NCBI GenBank assembly: GCA_002701385.1
Contig: NZVD01000060.1
Span: 237,046 to 301,045 of the forward strand
Origin: Rhodopirellula sp.
GTDB taxonomy: Bacteria > Planctomycetota > Planctomycetia > Pirellulales > Pirellulaceae
Length of the DNA: 64,000 nucleotides
Reading direction: 5' to 3'
Under the pieces are notes generated by a model. That model was not told the DNA's origin. It saw only the letters and a list, made by a program, of their open reading frames with translations, and searched no databases. Made by a program: the position numbers and the translations under genes. Numbering within the stretch: position 1 is the stretch's first letter; each line of letters starts with the position of its first letter. Positions 27,076 through 36,242 of this stretch are shown here, piece by piece.

Positions 27076-28740
27076 TTAGAAAGGACTTTCATCTACCTGA
27101 GCCTGAGCGGCCTGCACGCCCACTGCGATAGCTTTCAACACGCCAGCTTCCACTGCGATTCGGAATTTCGCTCCGTTATCGATAGGAATGATCCGCATAC
27201 TGAGTTTATCTTTACCATTGGCGGAGCCTGCTGCGGCTGCGGCCTGCTGCATGGTCGGATCCTGTGCCTGCTCGGCAGCAAAGGTCATAATCTTGCTTGC
27301 TGAAGCTACCATCTTGAACGACTCTGCTTCCGCACCTTTATTAGCGGCCGAGGCATCAATCGCTGCTTTAAGCTTATCGAGATTCCCTTTGCCGGCTCCA
27401 AAGTATATATGATCCGTACTCATTCCAACCGAAATATCGAAGGATTCTCCGAAGACGGCTTGAAGCTGAGGATCAAATGGTGGCACTGGCACACTCAAGG
27501 CATGAAAGGACGCTCCAGCATGTTTGAGTGCATCGAGCTGAACCGGTGGGAATGATGGATCCTGTTCTTTTGCCGTAGCGACTAACTCGCGCATTACACC
27601 GTCAAGCGAATCTGCCTGAGCGACTCGAGCAGCACCAATCATTACAACTCCATTAGACAAATCGACACTTCCTGCCATATCAACTTCTCCAGCAGAAACC
27701 GTCCCTTTAAGAACATCCACCAACGTAGAAACGGTCTTCACCGCCAAAGAACGTAACTCTTCACTTGGAATATTTGGATCATTCTTTAACTGACTCAAAG
27801 CCTGATTCCGAACGGTCTCAAACTGAACCGTCATCTGAGCGGCCTGGGCCGGATCAATTTTTCCGGCAACGGACATAGTGGCCGCGGCGTTATCGTTGGT
27901 AAATCCTGCCAGGTCCGTGGTTAGGTCCGTGTAATCGATGGTCGCTGCTGTTTCGGAACCCTCTTTGAAATCGAAGCCCATATCAAGGTACACAGATTGG
28001 GTCGACTGGTCGATGTTAAGCCCTAATACAAGTGACTTCATATCGTTAATCGCTTTTTGCATCTCTTCCATAGACTGCAGCGCCTGAGCACGACGGGCCT
28101 CGAAAGCCTGTTCGTCTTCTCCGGGGAGAGCCTGTGCTGTGGAAGCCTGAATGCCGGCCTGAATCTGACTCAGAGCCAGCTGCATAAAGACTGGTGGAAC
28201 GGCATCCACATTCCCTTTAATAGCAACATCATATTCCTTATCCAATCCACCTAGTAAGGGAACTGGATCCGCTGGAGTGTTGGCCAAAGCTGTCTTATCG
28301 TTTGAAATGAATGCCCAGCCAGTTGCTTTCTTGACATAAATTGGTGCGCCACCAGTCTGTAAAACAATCAGGCCGTCAACTTCCTGACCCGTAATGCCAA
28401 ACAGGGCCAACATGCCGATCAGCTGATCGGCGTTGTTCGTTGGCAGGAAGCCAAGCATTTTCGCACCCAGCACTCCGTCTGACTGGACAACGATTCCAAT
28501 CGGCTTGGTCGTATCAAACATCGTGGCGAACTGCTGACCTTGAGCCTGAATCATGGCGGATGTACCAGGAGGGCCCACCAGATCAGCCATCCAGCCAATA
28601 TCCTTGGATAGGTCGTTGTAGTTATTAATGGCTATCACTGCCATCGGCTTGGCCGACGGTGCTTGTGCATAGGCGGGGCCAATCGCCGCAGTCATGACCA
28701 GTAATACGGCCAGCCATTGTTGTTTAATTCGATTTACCAT
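27076..28740 (-). CDS. Exported protein of unknown function, 554 residues
   Basis: I do not recognise a named domain. The ATG at 28740 gives a clear signal peptide (WLAVLLVMTAAIGPAYAQA) and has AGGAGA six bases upstream; the frame is open to 28815 but that part does not look coding. The mature protein is Ala/Gln/Asp-rich and low in Cys. Internally it has two similar-looking halves of alternating helices and strands (for example KPIGIVVQSDGVLGAKMLGF and FDISVGMSTDHIYFGAGKGN). This pattern fits a large exported planctomycete protein family of unknown role. It is a single-gene unit ended by the terminator at 27012-27051. Confidence 0.8.
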   Translation of the reverse strand: MVNRIKQQWLAVLLVMTAAIGPAYAQAPSAKPMAVIAINNYNDLSKDIGWMADLVGPPGTSAMIQAQGQQFATMFDTTKPIGIVVQSDGVLGAKMLGFLPTNNADQLIGMLALFGITGQEVDGLIVLQTGGAPIYVKKATGWAFISNDKTALANTPADPVPLLGGLDKEYDVAIKGNVDAVPPVFMQLALSQIQAGIQASTAQALPGEDEQAFEARRAQALQSMEEMQKAINDMKSLVLGLNIDQSTQSVYLDMGFDFKEGSETAATIDYTDLTTDLAGFTNDNAAATMSVAGKIDPAQAAQMTVQFETVRNQALSQLKNDPNIPSEELRSLAVKTVSTLVDVLKGTVSAGEVDMAGSVDLSNGVVMIGAARVAQADSLDGVMRELVATAKEQDPSFPPVQLDALKHAGASFHALSVPVPPFDPQLQAVFGESFDISVGMSTDHIYFGAGKGNLDKLKAAIDASAANKGAEAESFKMVASASKIMTFAAEQAQDPTMQQAAAAAGSANGKDKLSMRIIPIDNGAKFRIAVEAGVLKAIAVGVQAAQAQVDESPF

Positions 28741-29012
28741 CAGGGGTCTCCTGCAGTCAAAAAATGAGCCACTGTTTTGCCTGACGCTCTCTTTGAACGG
28801 CTTCTGACAAATCAATGAATTAGTTGTATTGTTAAAACCGAGAACTCGGTATCAGCATCTATGCCGAGCATGCTACTCTGTAGCGGTCTGATACTACCTA
28901 CTCGAGATCAATCGAACGGTAATACGTAGACCGTATGCTCTGGTACTTTTTCAACACTGCGTGGCTACTCAAGTACCGGAAATTTATAAAATTAGTTTGA
29001 ATGAACGGTGTT
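28741..29012. other. Gap between infA and the exported-protein gene
   Basis: No coding region is supported. It should contain the end of the infA transcript and the promoter of the minus-strand exported-protein gene. A weak inverted repeat, GGTACTT and AAGTACC about 24 bases apart, lies near 28945-28980 and lacks a T-run. I see no RNA gene. Confidence 0.4.
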
Positions 29013-29234
29013 TTAGCGTTCGCGGTAGGTAATACGACCTTTTGTCAGGTCATACGGAGAAAGTTCGACACGAACTTTATCGCCTGGCACGATACGAATA
29101 AAGTGCTTACGCATACGGCCGGCAACATGTGCCAATACTTCAGCGCCGTTCTCCAGTTGCACGCGAAAACGAGTATTCGCAAGCGCTTGAGTCACAGTAC
29201 CTTCCACTTCTAGTGCTTCTTCTTTTTTGTTCAT
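29013..29234 (-). CDS. infA: Translation initiation factor IF-1
   Basis: A 73-residue S1/OB-fold protein. [40 protein letters not shown] and the C-terminal [11 protein letters not shown] are diagnostic for IF-1, and the length matches the family (71-73). It acts with IF-2 and IF-3 at the ribosomal A site during initiation. Unlike in many bacteria it is not in a ribosomal-protein cluster here but sits alone between metabolic and unknown genes. Confidence 0.97.
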   Translation of the reverse strand: MNKKEEALEVEGTVTQALANTRFRVQLENGAEVLAHVAGRMRKHFIRIVPGDKVRVELSPYDLTKGRITYRER

Positions 29235-29366
29235 TCAGGTTCCCAAAAAGTTAGGGGGATTCATGGTGTTAGAGGCTACTAACCCCAGATTGAAAAGTAT
29301 TTCTATTCATTGAGTTTACGGGACAGGATAGAGAATCACCAGTCGAGAATTGTGAAAAACCGTCGA

Positions 29367-30551
29367 TTATGAAACTGAAGGAAGCGCCTTTTTCAGGCTC
29401 TCCAACACATCCTCGGTGGGCTCCACCCCTACAGACAGACGTATCGTTCCGTCGGTTATTCCTAACGCGAGTCGCTGCTCTGCTGACAATCCTCGATGAC
29501 TGGTGGAAACCGGGTGACTGAGCGTCGTCCCGACGTCGCCCAAAGACGGGCAAAACGGGATTTCCTGACTTGCAATAAGCTGATCGGCGGCTTCTCGTCC
29601 GCCTGCAAGTTCAAAGGTCACCATATGACCAAAACCACTTTGGAATTGTTTACTCGCCAATTCGAAGTCAGGGTGATGTGGCAGCCCTGGATACTCTACC
29701 GACTCGATGTCATCACGAGCATTAAGTAGCTCTGCAACTGCCAGTGCCGTAGCACTCGCCTGACGCATACGTAAAGTCAGTGTCGAGACACCTCTACATG
29801 CAAGCCAGCATTCCAAAGGGCTGCTGGCAAATCCCCAGGCTGCATTGACCATCTCCACTCGAGACCAATGTTCTTTGTTGCCGGCCAGCATTCCCAACAT
29901 GACATCGCCATGACCGTTCATGAATTTACTAACGCTCTCCATGACTAAATCGGCACCCAATGCGAGAGGCTTACAAATGGCCGGCGTTGCAAAAGTATTA
30001 TCCACAAGCAATACCGCGCCCACCTGATGGGCAATTTCAGCCAGAGCCCCAATGTCAACAACACGTAACAGTGGATTGGCGATCGTCTCCACAATCACCA
30101 TTTTTGTTTGTTCTCTTGCGGCATCCCGCACAGCGGTCAGATCACAAGGATCAATCAGCGTATGCTGAATTCCCAGACGAGTTAATTCTGAAGTGAACAA
30201 CAGTGTTGTACGTCCATACAACTGATTACTGACCAACACATGGTCGCCCGCCTGAAGCTGAGACAAAACGGCAAGTGAAATTGCGGCCATGCCTGAAGAA
30301 GTAATAGCGGCATGGTCTGCCTGATGGAAATCCATGCAAGCTTCGGCAAACAGGTCTGCATTGGGATGTTTATCCCGTTGATAAACATATCCACTTAACT
30401 CGCCCGCCAGGAGTTGGTCTGCTTGATCTGTCGAATCGCATTGCCAAACAGCTGCTAAATACAACGGCATATTGTGAGGCGTGGTGGCTGCGATCCGCTG
30501 TTGCAGCTCGGCACTCGGCACATTGCTGGAAGTTTCTCTTTTTTTTGCCAC
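29367..30551 (-). CDS. Cys/Met-metabolism PLP enzyme (cystathionine gamma-synthase/lyase or methionine gamma-lyase type)
   Basis: Fold-I PLP enzyme of the gamma-family. Features: YVYQRDKHPNADLFAEA, ITSSGMAAISLAVLSQL, VDNTFATPAICKPLALGADL, the Schiff-base lysine in ESVSKFMNGHGDVMLG, and TLSHPVSTSHRGLS near the C-terminus. I chose the GTG at 30551 because GGAG stands six bases upstream and the resulting 394 residues match the family; the open frame reaches 30695. Synthase, lyase and sulfhydrylase activities cannot be separated by sequence inspection, so no symbol is given. It is a single-gene unit. Confidence 0.88.
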   Translation of the reverse strand: MAKKRETSSNVPSAELQQRIAATTPHNMPLYLAAVWQCDSTDQADQLLAGELSGYVYQRDKHPNADLFAEACMDFHQADHAAITSSGMAAISLAVLSQLQAGDHVLVSNQLYGRTTLLFTSELTRLGIQHTLIDPCDLTAVRDAAREQTKMVIVETIANPLLRVVDIGALAEIAHQVGAVLLVDNTFATPAICKPLALGADLVMESVSKFMNGHGDVMLGMLAGNKEHWSRVEMVNAAWGFASSPLECWLACRGVSTLTLRMRQASATALAVAELLNARDDIESVEYPGLPHHPDFELASKQFQSGFGHMVTFELAGGREAADQLIASQEIPFCPSLGDVGTTLSHPVSTSHRGLSAEQRLALGITDGTIRLSVGVEPTEDVLESLKKALPSVS

Positions 30552-31030
30552 CGCATTCTCCGCCGTGCTAGAGGTCCCGATAGGACAGTAAATACCTTTG
30601 CTATTCTCACTATAGTTAGACGGCCAGCGAAGCCGCAGGTTTGCGACAGATATCTTGTGAAAAGGTTCACAAAGTTTTTTCTTTCTTGGCCTCAATTATC
30701 CCTTAATCTGTGTCTAGGCAGCACAGCCTTGCTTCTCTTCCTTGTACATCACTTTTCTGCTGCTGGAATTATTCCTTTTCTATTTCATTTGTTGCCAACG
30801 CTCATTTCTTCTCTGTAAACAACTCCTCGACTTCAAAGCGATAAACTCGGCCTTTTTAGAAGAAGTCAAACAACTCAATCGTGACCTTTGGGATCTGGTA
30901 GAAGACGTCGCGATTGCCTGTAAATACCAGCTCAAAACTGCCGAGGGCTGTACTTTTTTCTGTATTCGCATGACACGACGGCAAACCGTCGGACAATACC
31001 ACCCGGTCAGCCATCTGCCTCTGATGTTCT
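30552..31030. other. 479-bp gap, possible decayed gene remnant
   Basis: No convincing intact gene. A plus-strand open stretch (30742-31101) contains a helical-looking segment, FLEEVKQLNRDLWDLVEDVA, that resembles real protein. The frame starts with a Phe/Leu/Cys-rich run, lacks a ribosome-binding site and runs into the permease gene on the other strand. I treat it as a possible remnant. The promoter of the Cys/Met enzyme should lie near 30560-30700. Confidence 0.35.
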
Positions 31031-32452
31031 CTAATTGTCGGTCGATACTTGGCGCGACCAAAAAACAGCCCCGACGGCTGTCACCAAAACAAGCCCTGTG
31101 AAAATGGATAGGAAGACAAAGAAACTGTTTTCAAACAATTGTTCCGATTCAATTTTGAATTTGAGCCAGGTCAGGCTGCGATACACCATGAATCCACTGG
31201 AACTGATAAACAGTATGGGGGTCAGGGGAAAGAGTGGCGTTCGCCACGTTTGCTGATGCACCAACCCTTTTGCACGAAAGACAAAAACAACCATTCCAAT
31301 CAACGCCAAAAAAGTCCACATAAAGGGTGAGACAAACAGCACTAGCAGATCAAATCCATCCGGCCGCAACCCAAACCCAATCACCATGGTCAAGATGACC
31401 ACGGTTTGTAATACCAACGATCTTACAGGTACATTCAAACGCTCATTCCAATGTCCCAGCCAACCAAAGGCGGCTACCTGTTGGCCCAAGGCATGATAAA
31501 TCCGAGCACTGGTAAACATCATTGCATTGACCGCGCCCAAAGCGGAAATACAGATTAAGACGGCCATTAATTTCTCTGCGTGCTTTCCGGCGGTAAGACG
31601 TAACATGTCTGTAGCAGGCGTCTTGGACTCCATCAATCCGCTGTGCCCTAAGGTCATCACCATGGCCATGTTGATCAGAATATACAGAACCACGACAGTG
31701 AATATTCCGATCAACAATCCGCGGAGGATATTCTTTTCCGGTGCCTTTACTTCCGATGCAACAAACGATACGTCATTCCAGCCTCCGTAAGTAAACATCA
31801 CAAGCACCATCGCCAGAAGAAATCCATCAAGTGATTGCTCGCTATCATGAGTTGTCTGGGCTACGCTTGCGACATTTGTCTGAACGGCAGGTGATTCCAG
31901 TCCAGACCAAACGGCCCCGAAGGACACTGCGATCAGAATCAGCAGTGCCAGCACCTTAGTCAGTGTCAGTGCATTTTGCGTGCCTTTGCCTGTCTTCAAG
32001 CCACGGAGATTCACTCCCAACATGACCAGTGTTGCCAAGCTGGCATAAATGACTCCGCTTACTAATTCATCTCCGGCCAACGGGTAGACGCGGTGGGCAT
32101 ACTGTCCGAACAAAATCGCCATCGGGCCAGTACTGCCCGGTCGGATGATCCAGAATTCAATCCAGGCATACACCGTCGCTGTGGAGTCACCATACCCACG
32201 GCGCAGGTAAGCGTACTCACCGCCATCGTCAGTAATGCTCGTTGCCAGCTCAACGTAACAAAGTGCTCCGACCAGTGCTAAAATGCCACCCAGCACCCAG
32301 ACCCCGATCAGCCAGTACGAATCGACCATCTGAGAAGCGACGGTAGGAGTCGTTTTATAAATCCCGGCACCGATGATGATGCCGACAATAATACAGGCCG
32401 CGTCCAGAGCGGAAAGAGTGTGTTTCGAATTACTGTTGGGGAGCTCAGACAT
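31031..32452 (-). CDS. APC-family amino-acid permease
   Basis: A polytopic membrane protein of about 473 residues with roughly 12 membrane segments. The first segment contains the family-typical IIVGIIIGAGIYKTTP, and the loop after segment 2 reads GALCYVELATSITDDGGEYAYLRR. This resembles the LAT/YgjI-type branch of APC transporters. The substrate is not predictable by eye. The ATG at 32452 is preferred over the one at 32464. It is divergent from the K+ channel gene across about 70 bases, where both promoters must lie. Confidence 0.9.
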   Translation of the reverse strand: MSELPNSNSKHTLSALDAACIIVGIIIGAGIYKTTPTVASQMVDSYWLIGVWVLGGILALVGALCYVELATSITDDGGEYAYLRRGYGDSTATVYAWIEFWIIRPGSTGPMAILFGQYAHRVYPLAGDELVSGVIYASLATLVMLGVNLRGLKTGKGTQNALTLTKVLALLILIAVSFGAVWSGLESPAVQTNVASVAQTTHDSEQSLDGFLLAMVLVMFTYGGWNDVSFVASEVKAPEKNILRGLLIGIFTVVVLYILINMAMVMTLGHSGLMESKTPATDMLRLTAGKHAEKLMAVLICISALGAVNAMMFTSARIYHALGQQVAAFGWLGHWNERLNVPVRSLVLQTVVILTMVIGFGLRPDGFDLLVLFVSPFMWTFLALIGMVVFVFRAKGLVHQQTWRTPLFPLTPILFISSSGFMVYRSLTWLKFKIESEQLFENSFFVFLSIFTGLVLVTAVGAVFWSRQVSTDN

Positions 32453-32520
32453 AGTCCACATCATACACGGAGAAAAGACATTATTTACCCATCATTAGTT
32501 TTGTGCTTAGAATCAAATAC

Positions 32521-33393
32521 ATGAATGACAGCCAAGTAACGCCCGAAAAGTCTGTCGCCGAAGCACCACCGGAAGCTAACAAAGCTGCCGATTGGAGATT
32601 CCGATGGCACGAAATTATCTTTGAAGCGGATACACCCAAAGGGAAGGCCTTTGATATTGGTCTGCTGGTCACCATTGTCGCCAGCATCTTGATTGTGATG
32701 CTTCAAAGTGTTTCCACGATCAACCGAGAATACGGCAACATACTCAACATTGCGGACTGGATAATAACCATCGGCTTCAGCATTGAGTATGCACTGCGTA
32801 TCGCCTGTGTCCGCAGACCCTGGCGTTACATCTTTAGTTTTTGGGGCATCGTCGACCTTTTATCCGTACTGCCTAGCTATGTGGCGTTGGTTATTCCAGG
32901 CTCTCATTACCTGTCTGTCGTTCGTGTCCTCCGGCTGATTCGCATCTTCCGTATTTTTAAACTCAACAGTTATATCCAGGAATCTCGAGTTCTACTCGAG
33001 GCTTTGAAAGCCGCTCGACCAAAGATCGTCGTATTTTTGCTGGTGGTCATGAGCTTGATACTAGTGATGGGCACAACCGTCTATGTCATTGAGAACTTTG
33101 CGGATGATTCTTCCGAATTCACATCGATTCCCAAGGCAATTTATTGGGCCATTGTGACCATCACGACGGTGGGCTACGGGGACATTGCTCCTCAGACAGT
33201 GCTTGGCCAAACTATCGCTGCTATCGCCATGATTTTGGGATATGCCATCATCATCGTCCCCAGCGGGATTTTCTCTGTGGAGATTATTGCTGCCTCCAAG
33301 GCTCAGACCAATACGCAGGTCTGTCTGACGTGTTCCAAAGAAGGACACGACGACGACGCTTCGTACTGCAAGTACTGCGGCTCGAAACTCTAA
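32521..33393 (+). CDS. Voltage-gated potassium channel with C-terminal zinc ribbon
   Basis: A 290-residue six-segment ion channel. S4 carries regularly spaced arginines (VVRVLRLIRIFRIFKL), and the pore has the K+ selectivity filter TTVGYGD after WAIVTITT. S1-S3 lie at about residues 45-125 and S6 near 245-265. The last 30 residues contain two Cys pairs (CLTC and CKYCGSKL) that look like a small zinc ribbon in the cytoplasm. I chose the ATG at 32521 because the preceding in-frame codons from 32503 lack support. A monocistronic gene, convergent with the LarA-like gene. Confidence 0.92.
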   Translation: MNDSQVTPEKSVAEAPPEANKAADWRFRWHEIIFEADTPKGKAFDIGLLVTIVASILIVMLQSVSTINREYGNILNIADWIITIGFSIEYALRIACVRRPWRYIFSFWGIVDLLSVLPSYVALVIPGSHYLSVVRVLRLIRIFRIFKLNSYIQESRVLLEALKAARPKIVVFLLVVMSLILVMGTTVYVIENFADDSSEFTSIPKAIYWAIVTITTVGYGDIAPQTVLGQTIAAIAMILGYAIIIVPSGIFSVEIIAASKAQTNTQVCLTCSKEGHDDDASYCKYCGSKL

Positions 33394-33450
33394 CTCTGCA
33401 GAACGGCCTGAGCTTACCAGTCTGACTATGGATGCTGACGATCGGGCGTC

Positions 33451-34731
33451 TTAAGCGTTTAACGCGTCCTGTACGAAGTCAGGCAGATTGCCATCGTCAT
33501 CAAATGGCAAATCATAGACTTCACTGATTTGCTCGAGATCCTCTCGCTGGTGCACTTGCTCAAGATAGGACTCACTGCAAACGAATTCCGCCACGTCCAG
33601 CGTGTTTCGAATCCAGACGAATCGAATATCCTCTGGGTCGGTCAGGCCGACCGACTGGGTGATTACATCGAAGATCTCGCGGTCGGTTTCATAATCCAGT
33701 GGTGTCATCGCGGCAGTGATATGCCCCCCGGTGATACAGTTGATACGTGTAATCTTTTGGTCTACTTCCCGAACGACTCGGCTACGACAAAATTCAGCCA
33801 TTCCCCAGCCCGTCGCATTGCCATGTGTCACGGGGGTCAATCCACGAATGCAGATATACTTTACCTTTGGAGTTTCATCGCCAGTCGCTTTGTGGTCGTT
33901 GTACTTGCGTCCAATCACATTCGTATCCATCCCAGAGCCACTAATATCCTTGCCCATTTCATCGATGGCCAAAAACTGGACTTCGTCAAACGGGATACTT
34001 GGCATGTAACTCTTAGCCAGTATCAACAACTCTTTTTCGCGGCTTTCGAAGTCTTCTGGCGCAAGTGCTTCGACCAGCGCTGTATGGTCAAACTGATTTT
34101 CCACCAATGCAACACCGGCGATTACTCCGCATTGATTCAGAACTTCTTTCGCAACGCTACGTACGATTTGCCCAAAACTAAAGTCGTTGATTGCTCGATG
34201 ATAGATTTTCGCGCCGTTATGTTTACCCAGTCCGATGAGCATCATTTTCATCAAACCACTTTCGATATCACCGGCAAAATTGGTGTGCGGTTTGATTCGA
34301 TTGCAGACGACAACATGATCTGCTTCCCAGGCATGCTTATCAAAGTGCACTGGAAATCCTTCTTCAGCCTGGCAGACGACATGGGTTTCCATAGTGGCTT
34401 TAATCGGGCAACCCAGAAACTCTTCAGTCATTCCATACCCTTCGACAATTGCCCGCTGGCCTTCCGCAGTTCCACCACCATGACTTCCCATCGCTGGTAC
34501 GACAAAGGGTTCGCCTCCAAGCTTTTGAATATGCTGAACAATCGCTCGAATCGCCGTGTGGATATTTGCAATCCCTCGACTACCCGCCGAGATAGCAACC
34601 GTATCACCTGGCTTTACTTTTTCGGACAAATTCAATTTTGCGAGTTGCGATTCCACTGCACCTGCCACATCTTCACACTCTACCGCCTGAAAATGTTGTC
34701 GAACTTTGAATACGCGAGGAAAGTCAGCCAT
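33451..34731 (-). CDS. LarA-like protein (lactate racemase N-terminal/DUF2088 family)
   Basis: A 426-residue protein of the LarA superfamily. VKPGDTVAISAGSRGIANI, FVVPAMGSHGGGTAEGQR, VVVCNRIKPHTNFAGDIESG and GLMKMMLIGLGKHNGA correspond to the conserved N-terminal region. True LarA binds a nickel-pincer cofactor made by LarBCE, none of which are in the window. Related proteins act on other hydroxy acids or have no assigned role, so I do not call it lactate racemase. A long open frame on the opposite strand (33529-34788) is a shadow of this gene. Confidence 0.8.
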   Translation of the reverse strand: MADFPRVFKVRQHFQAVECEDVAGAVESQLAKLNLSEKVKPGDTVAISAGSRGIANIHTAIRAIVQHIQKLGGEPFVVPAMGSHGGGTAEGQRAIVEGYGMTEEFLGCPIKATMETHVVCQAEEGFPVHFDKHAWEADHVVVCNRIKPHTNFAGDIESGLMKMMLIGLGKHNGAKIYHRAINDFSFGQIVRSVAKEVLNQCGVIAGVALVENQFDHTALVEALAPEDFESREKELLILAKSYMPSIPFDEVQFLAIDEMGKDISGSGMDTNVIGRKYNDHKATGDETPKVKYICIRGLTPVTHGNATGWGMAEFCRSRVVREVDQKITRINCITGGHITAAMTPLDYETDREIFDVITQSVGLTDPEDIRFVWIRNTLDVAEFVCSESYLEQVHQREDLEQISEVYDLPFDDDGNLPDFVQDALNA

Positions 34732-34886
34732 GATTCTTCTACCCTATGGGTCATACTTGCCGGTTGCTACAACTTGTACCACTGTTAGTTGGTCAGTGGA
34801 AGCTGGGTCATCACTCAGAGATGAATAAATCTGTTTCTCATTATGCCGGATGAAAACTCACGACCCAACCATGTACGAAGCGGTTT

Positions 34887-36242
34887 TTACGAAGTCCGGA
34901 ATTCCTTCAGGCCCAGGTGCTTTTGCAAGCGGGCTCGCCAGGCTTCAACACGCTCGGCATCGAAACCATCGTAATGCGTTTTGAGATACTCTCCAATACG
35001 TAGGTAGATCGCCTGTTTTTGTTCTTGACTCAAGATCGCCGAGGCCCGATAGCGTCGGGCATCCGGGCTTTTGCTTACTGCCACACAGCGGTACAGAAAG
35101 ACACGATCATATTCACTGCGTAATTTGAGAGTGCCCAATTCTTCCAAGGCTGCAATCAGTGAGTCGCGATCAAATTGAAAATGGTTAACTGTCTCGACGA
35201 GCTCCACACCGTAGATCCAATTGGCGTCACGATGCCGGAAATCCCCGCCATATATCTGCGCTGCTTCAAACCCAATGGCGTGAATCACGTTACTCAACAG
35301 TCCCATTGCCTGTTCATTGAAATACTTACCGGCAATATTCGAAGCTGCCTTTTTGCCAACATTTTGTAACAACCACATTGCACCGGTCGCGACTGGATTG
35401 GCCCCCAGTGCAAAGCGACCGGCGTAAACCGCGCCACTAGCGTAATCCAGCATTGGCTTGGCCTTTTTGTAAACTCCGTAAGCTTTCACGGCTTTAGAAA
35501 CATAGCCGTACAAGTTTTGAATATTCATCTGCTTCACATTCAACGGAAGCTCATCCATGACTACCAATGTTTGCAGGCAGACTCGGCTGGCGGCAAACAT
35601 GATTTGTTCGGCGCTGGTTTCCATCAACGGAAACTTTGCCTCCGGCTGGTAAATCCTGGCGACAGCTTCGGCGATACCCAACGCTTCGTTACGTAAGAGT
35701 TGTATTTGCAATTCGCCTTCGATGCTGTATTTATTCTGCAGGATGTTCTCAAAAACTCGTTTCGCCTCCTGCTCCAACAATTCGATCGTTTGCCGATCTT
35801 TTTCAGCAAGCTCACTTAGTGATTCATCCGTAGGCAGATCTCCTCGTGCAATTGCCGCCTGCAGACCGTCTTCTAAATCAACCGGCGGTGGAAATTCAGA
35901 CCATTCGTGATAAGCAATCAACTTTTGCGAGAGGCGAGCATGCCGTTGATCGAGTTGGCGTGCGAGCAATCCCATCGCCTCTTTTTGCTGTTCCAGCTCC
36001 TGCTCCCAAGCCAACAGTGGGTCTGCCTGCTCTCCCAACTGACTTAAAACCTGACTTCCGGGTCGATCAGACAAATGCTTTCTCATCAGAAATGACAAGC
36101 TCACAAAGGCGGTAATGGAAAGTGCATAGGCCACGTAGTGCACCCAACTCTCAGCTTCAGTCTGTTGAATAAGGATGGCCAATAACACCACCACCGCCAT
36201 GGCAATTAAACAGATGACATTTTTCCCGCGATCGCCATTCAT
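34887..36242 (-). CDS. Membrane protein of unknown function in an envelope-polysaccharide cluster
   Basis: I do not recognise a named family. The 451-residue protein has two N-terminal membrane segments (about residues 9-27 and 34-52). Next comes a Gln/Glu-rich coiled coil (about 75-110), then an acidic helical region to about 200. A hydrophobic Gly/Ala-rich region near 255-310 (SGAVYAGRFALGANPVATGA) recalls DUF697-like membrane-associated segments. The C-terminal 130 residues are helical and charged. Its ATG overlaps the flippase stop by four bases (ATGA), so it is translated with it, implying a link to surface-polysaccharide export. Confidence 0.75.
   Translation of the reverse strand: MNGDRGKNVICLIAMAVVVLLAILIQQTEAESWVHYVAYALSITAFVSLSFLMRKHLSDRPGSQVLSQLGEQADPLLAWEQELEQQKEAMGLLARQLDQRHARLSQKLIAYHEWSEFPPPVDLEDGLQAAIARGDLPTDESLSELAEKDRQTIELLEQEAKRVFENILQNKYSIEGELQIQLLRNEALGIAEAVARIYQPEAKFPLMETSAEQIMFAASRVCLQTLVVMDELPLNVKQMNIQNLYGYVSKAVKAYGVYKKAKPMLDYASGAVYAGRFALGANPVATGAMWLLQNVGKKAASNIAGKYFNEQAMGLLSNVIHAIGFEAAQIYGGDFRHRDANWIYGVELVETVNHFQFDRDSLIAALEELGTLKLRSEYDRVFLYRCVAVSKSPDARRYRASAILSQEQKQAIYLRIGEYLKTHYDGFDAERVEAWRARLQKHLGLKEFRTS

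Noticed and set aside
33529-34788. A 419-residue open frame on the plus strand opposite the LarA-like gene
   Set aside because: It is rich in Cys, His, Phe and Ser with no domain-like pattern and has no ribosome-binding site. The minus strand encodes clear LarA-family motifs over the same bases. It is a codon-bias shadow.
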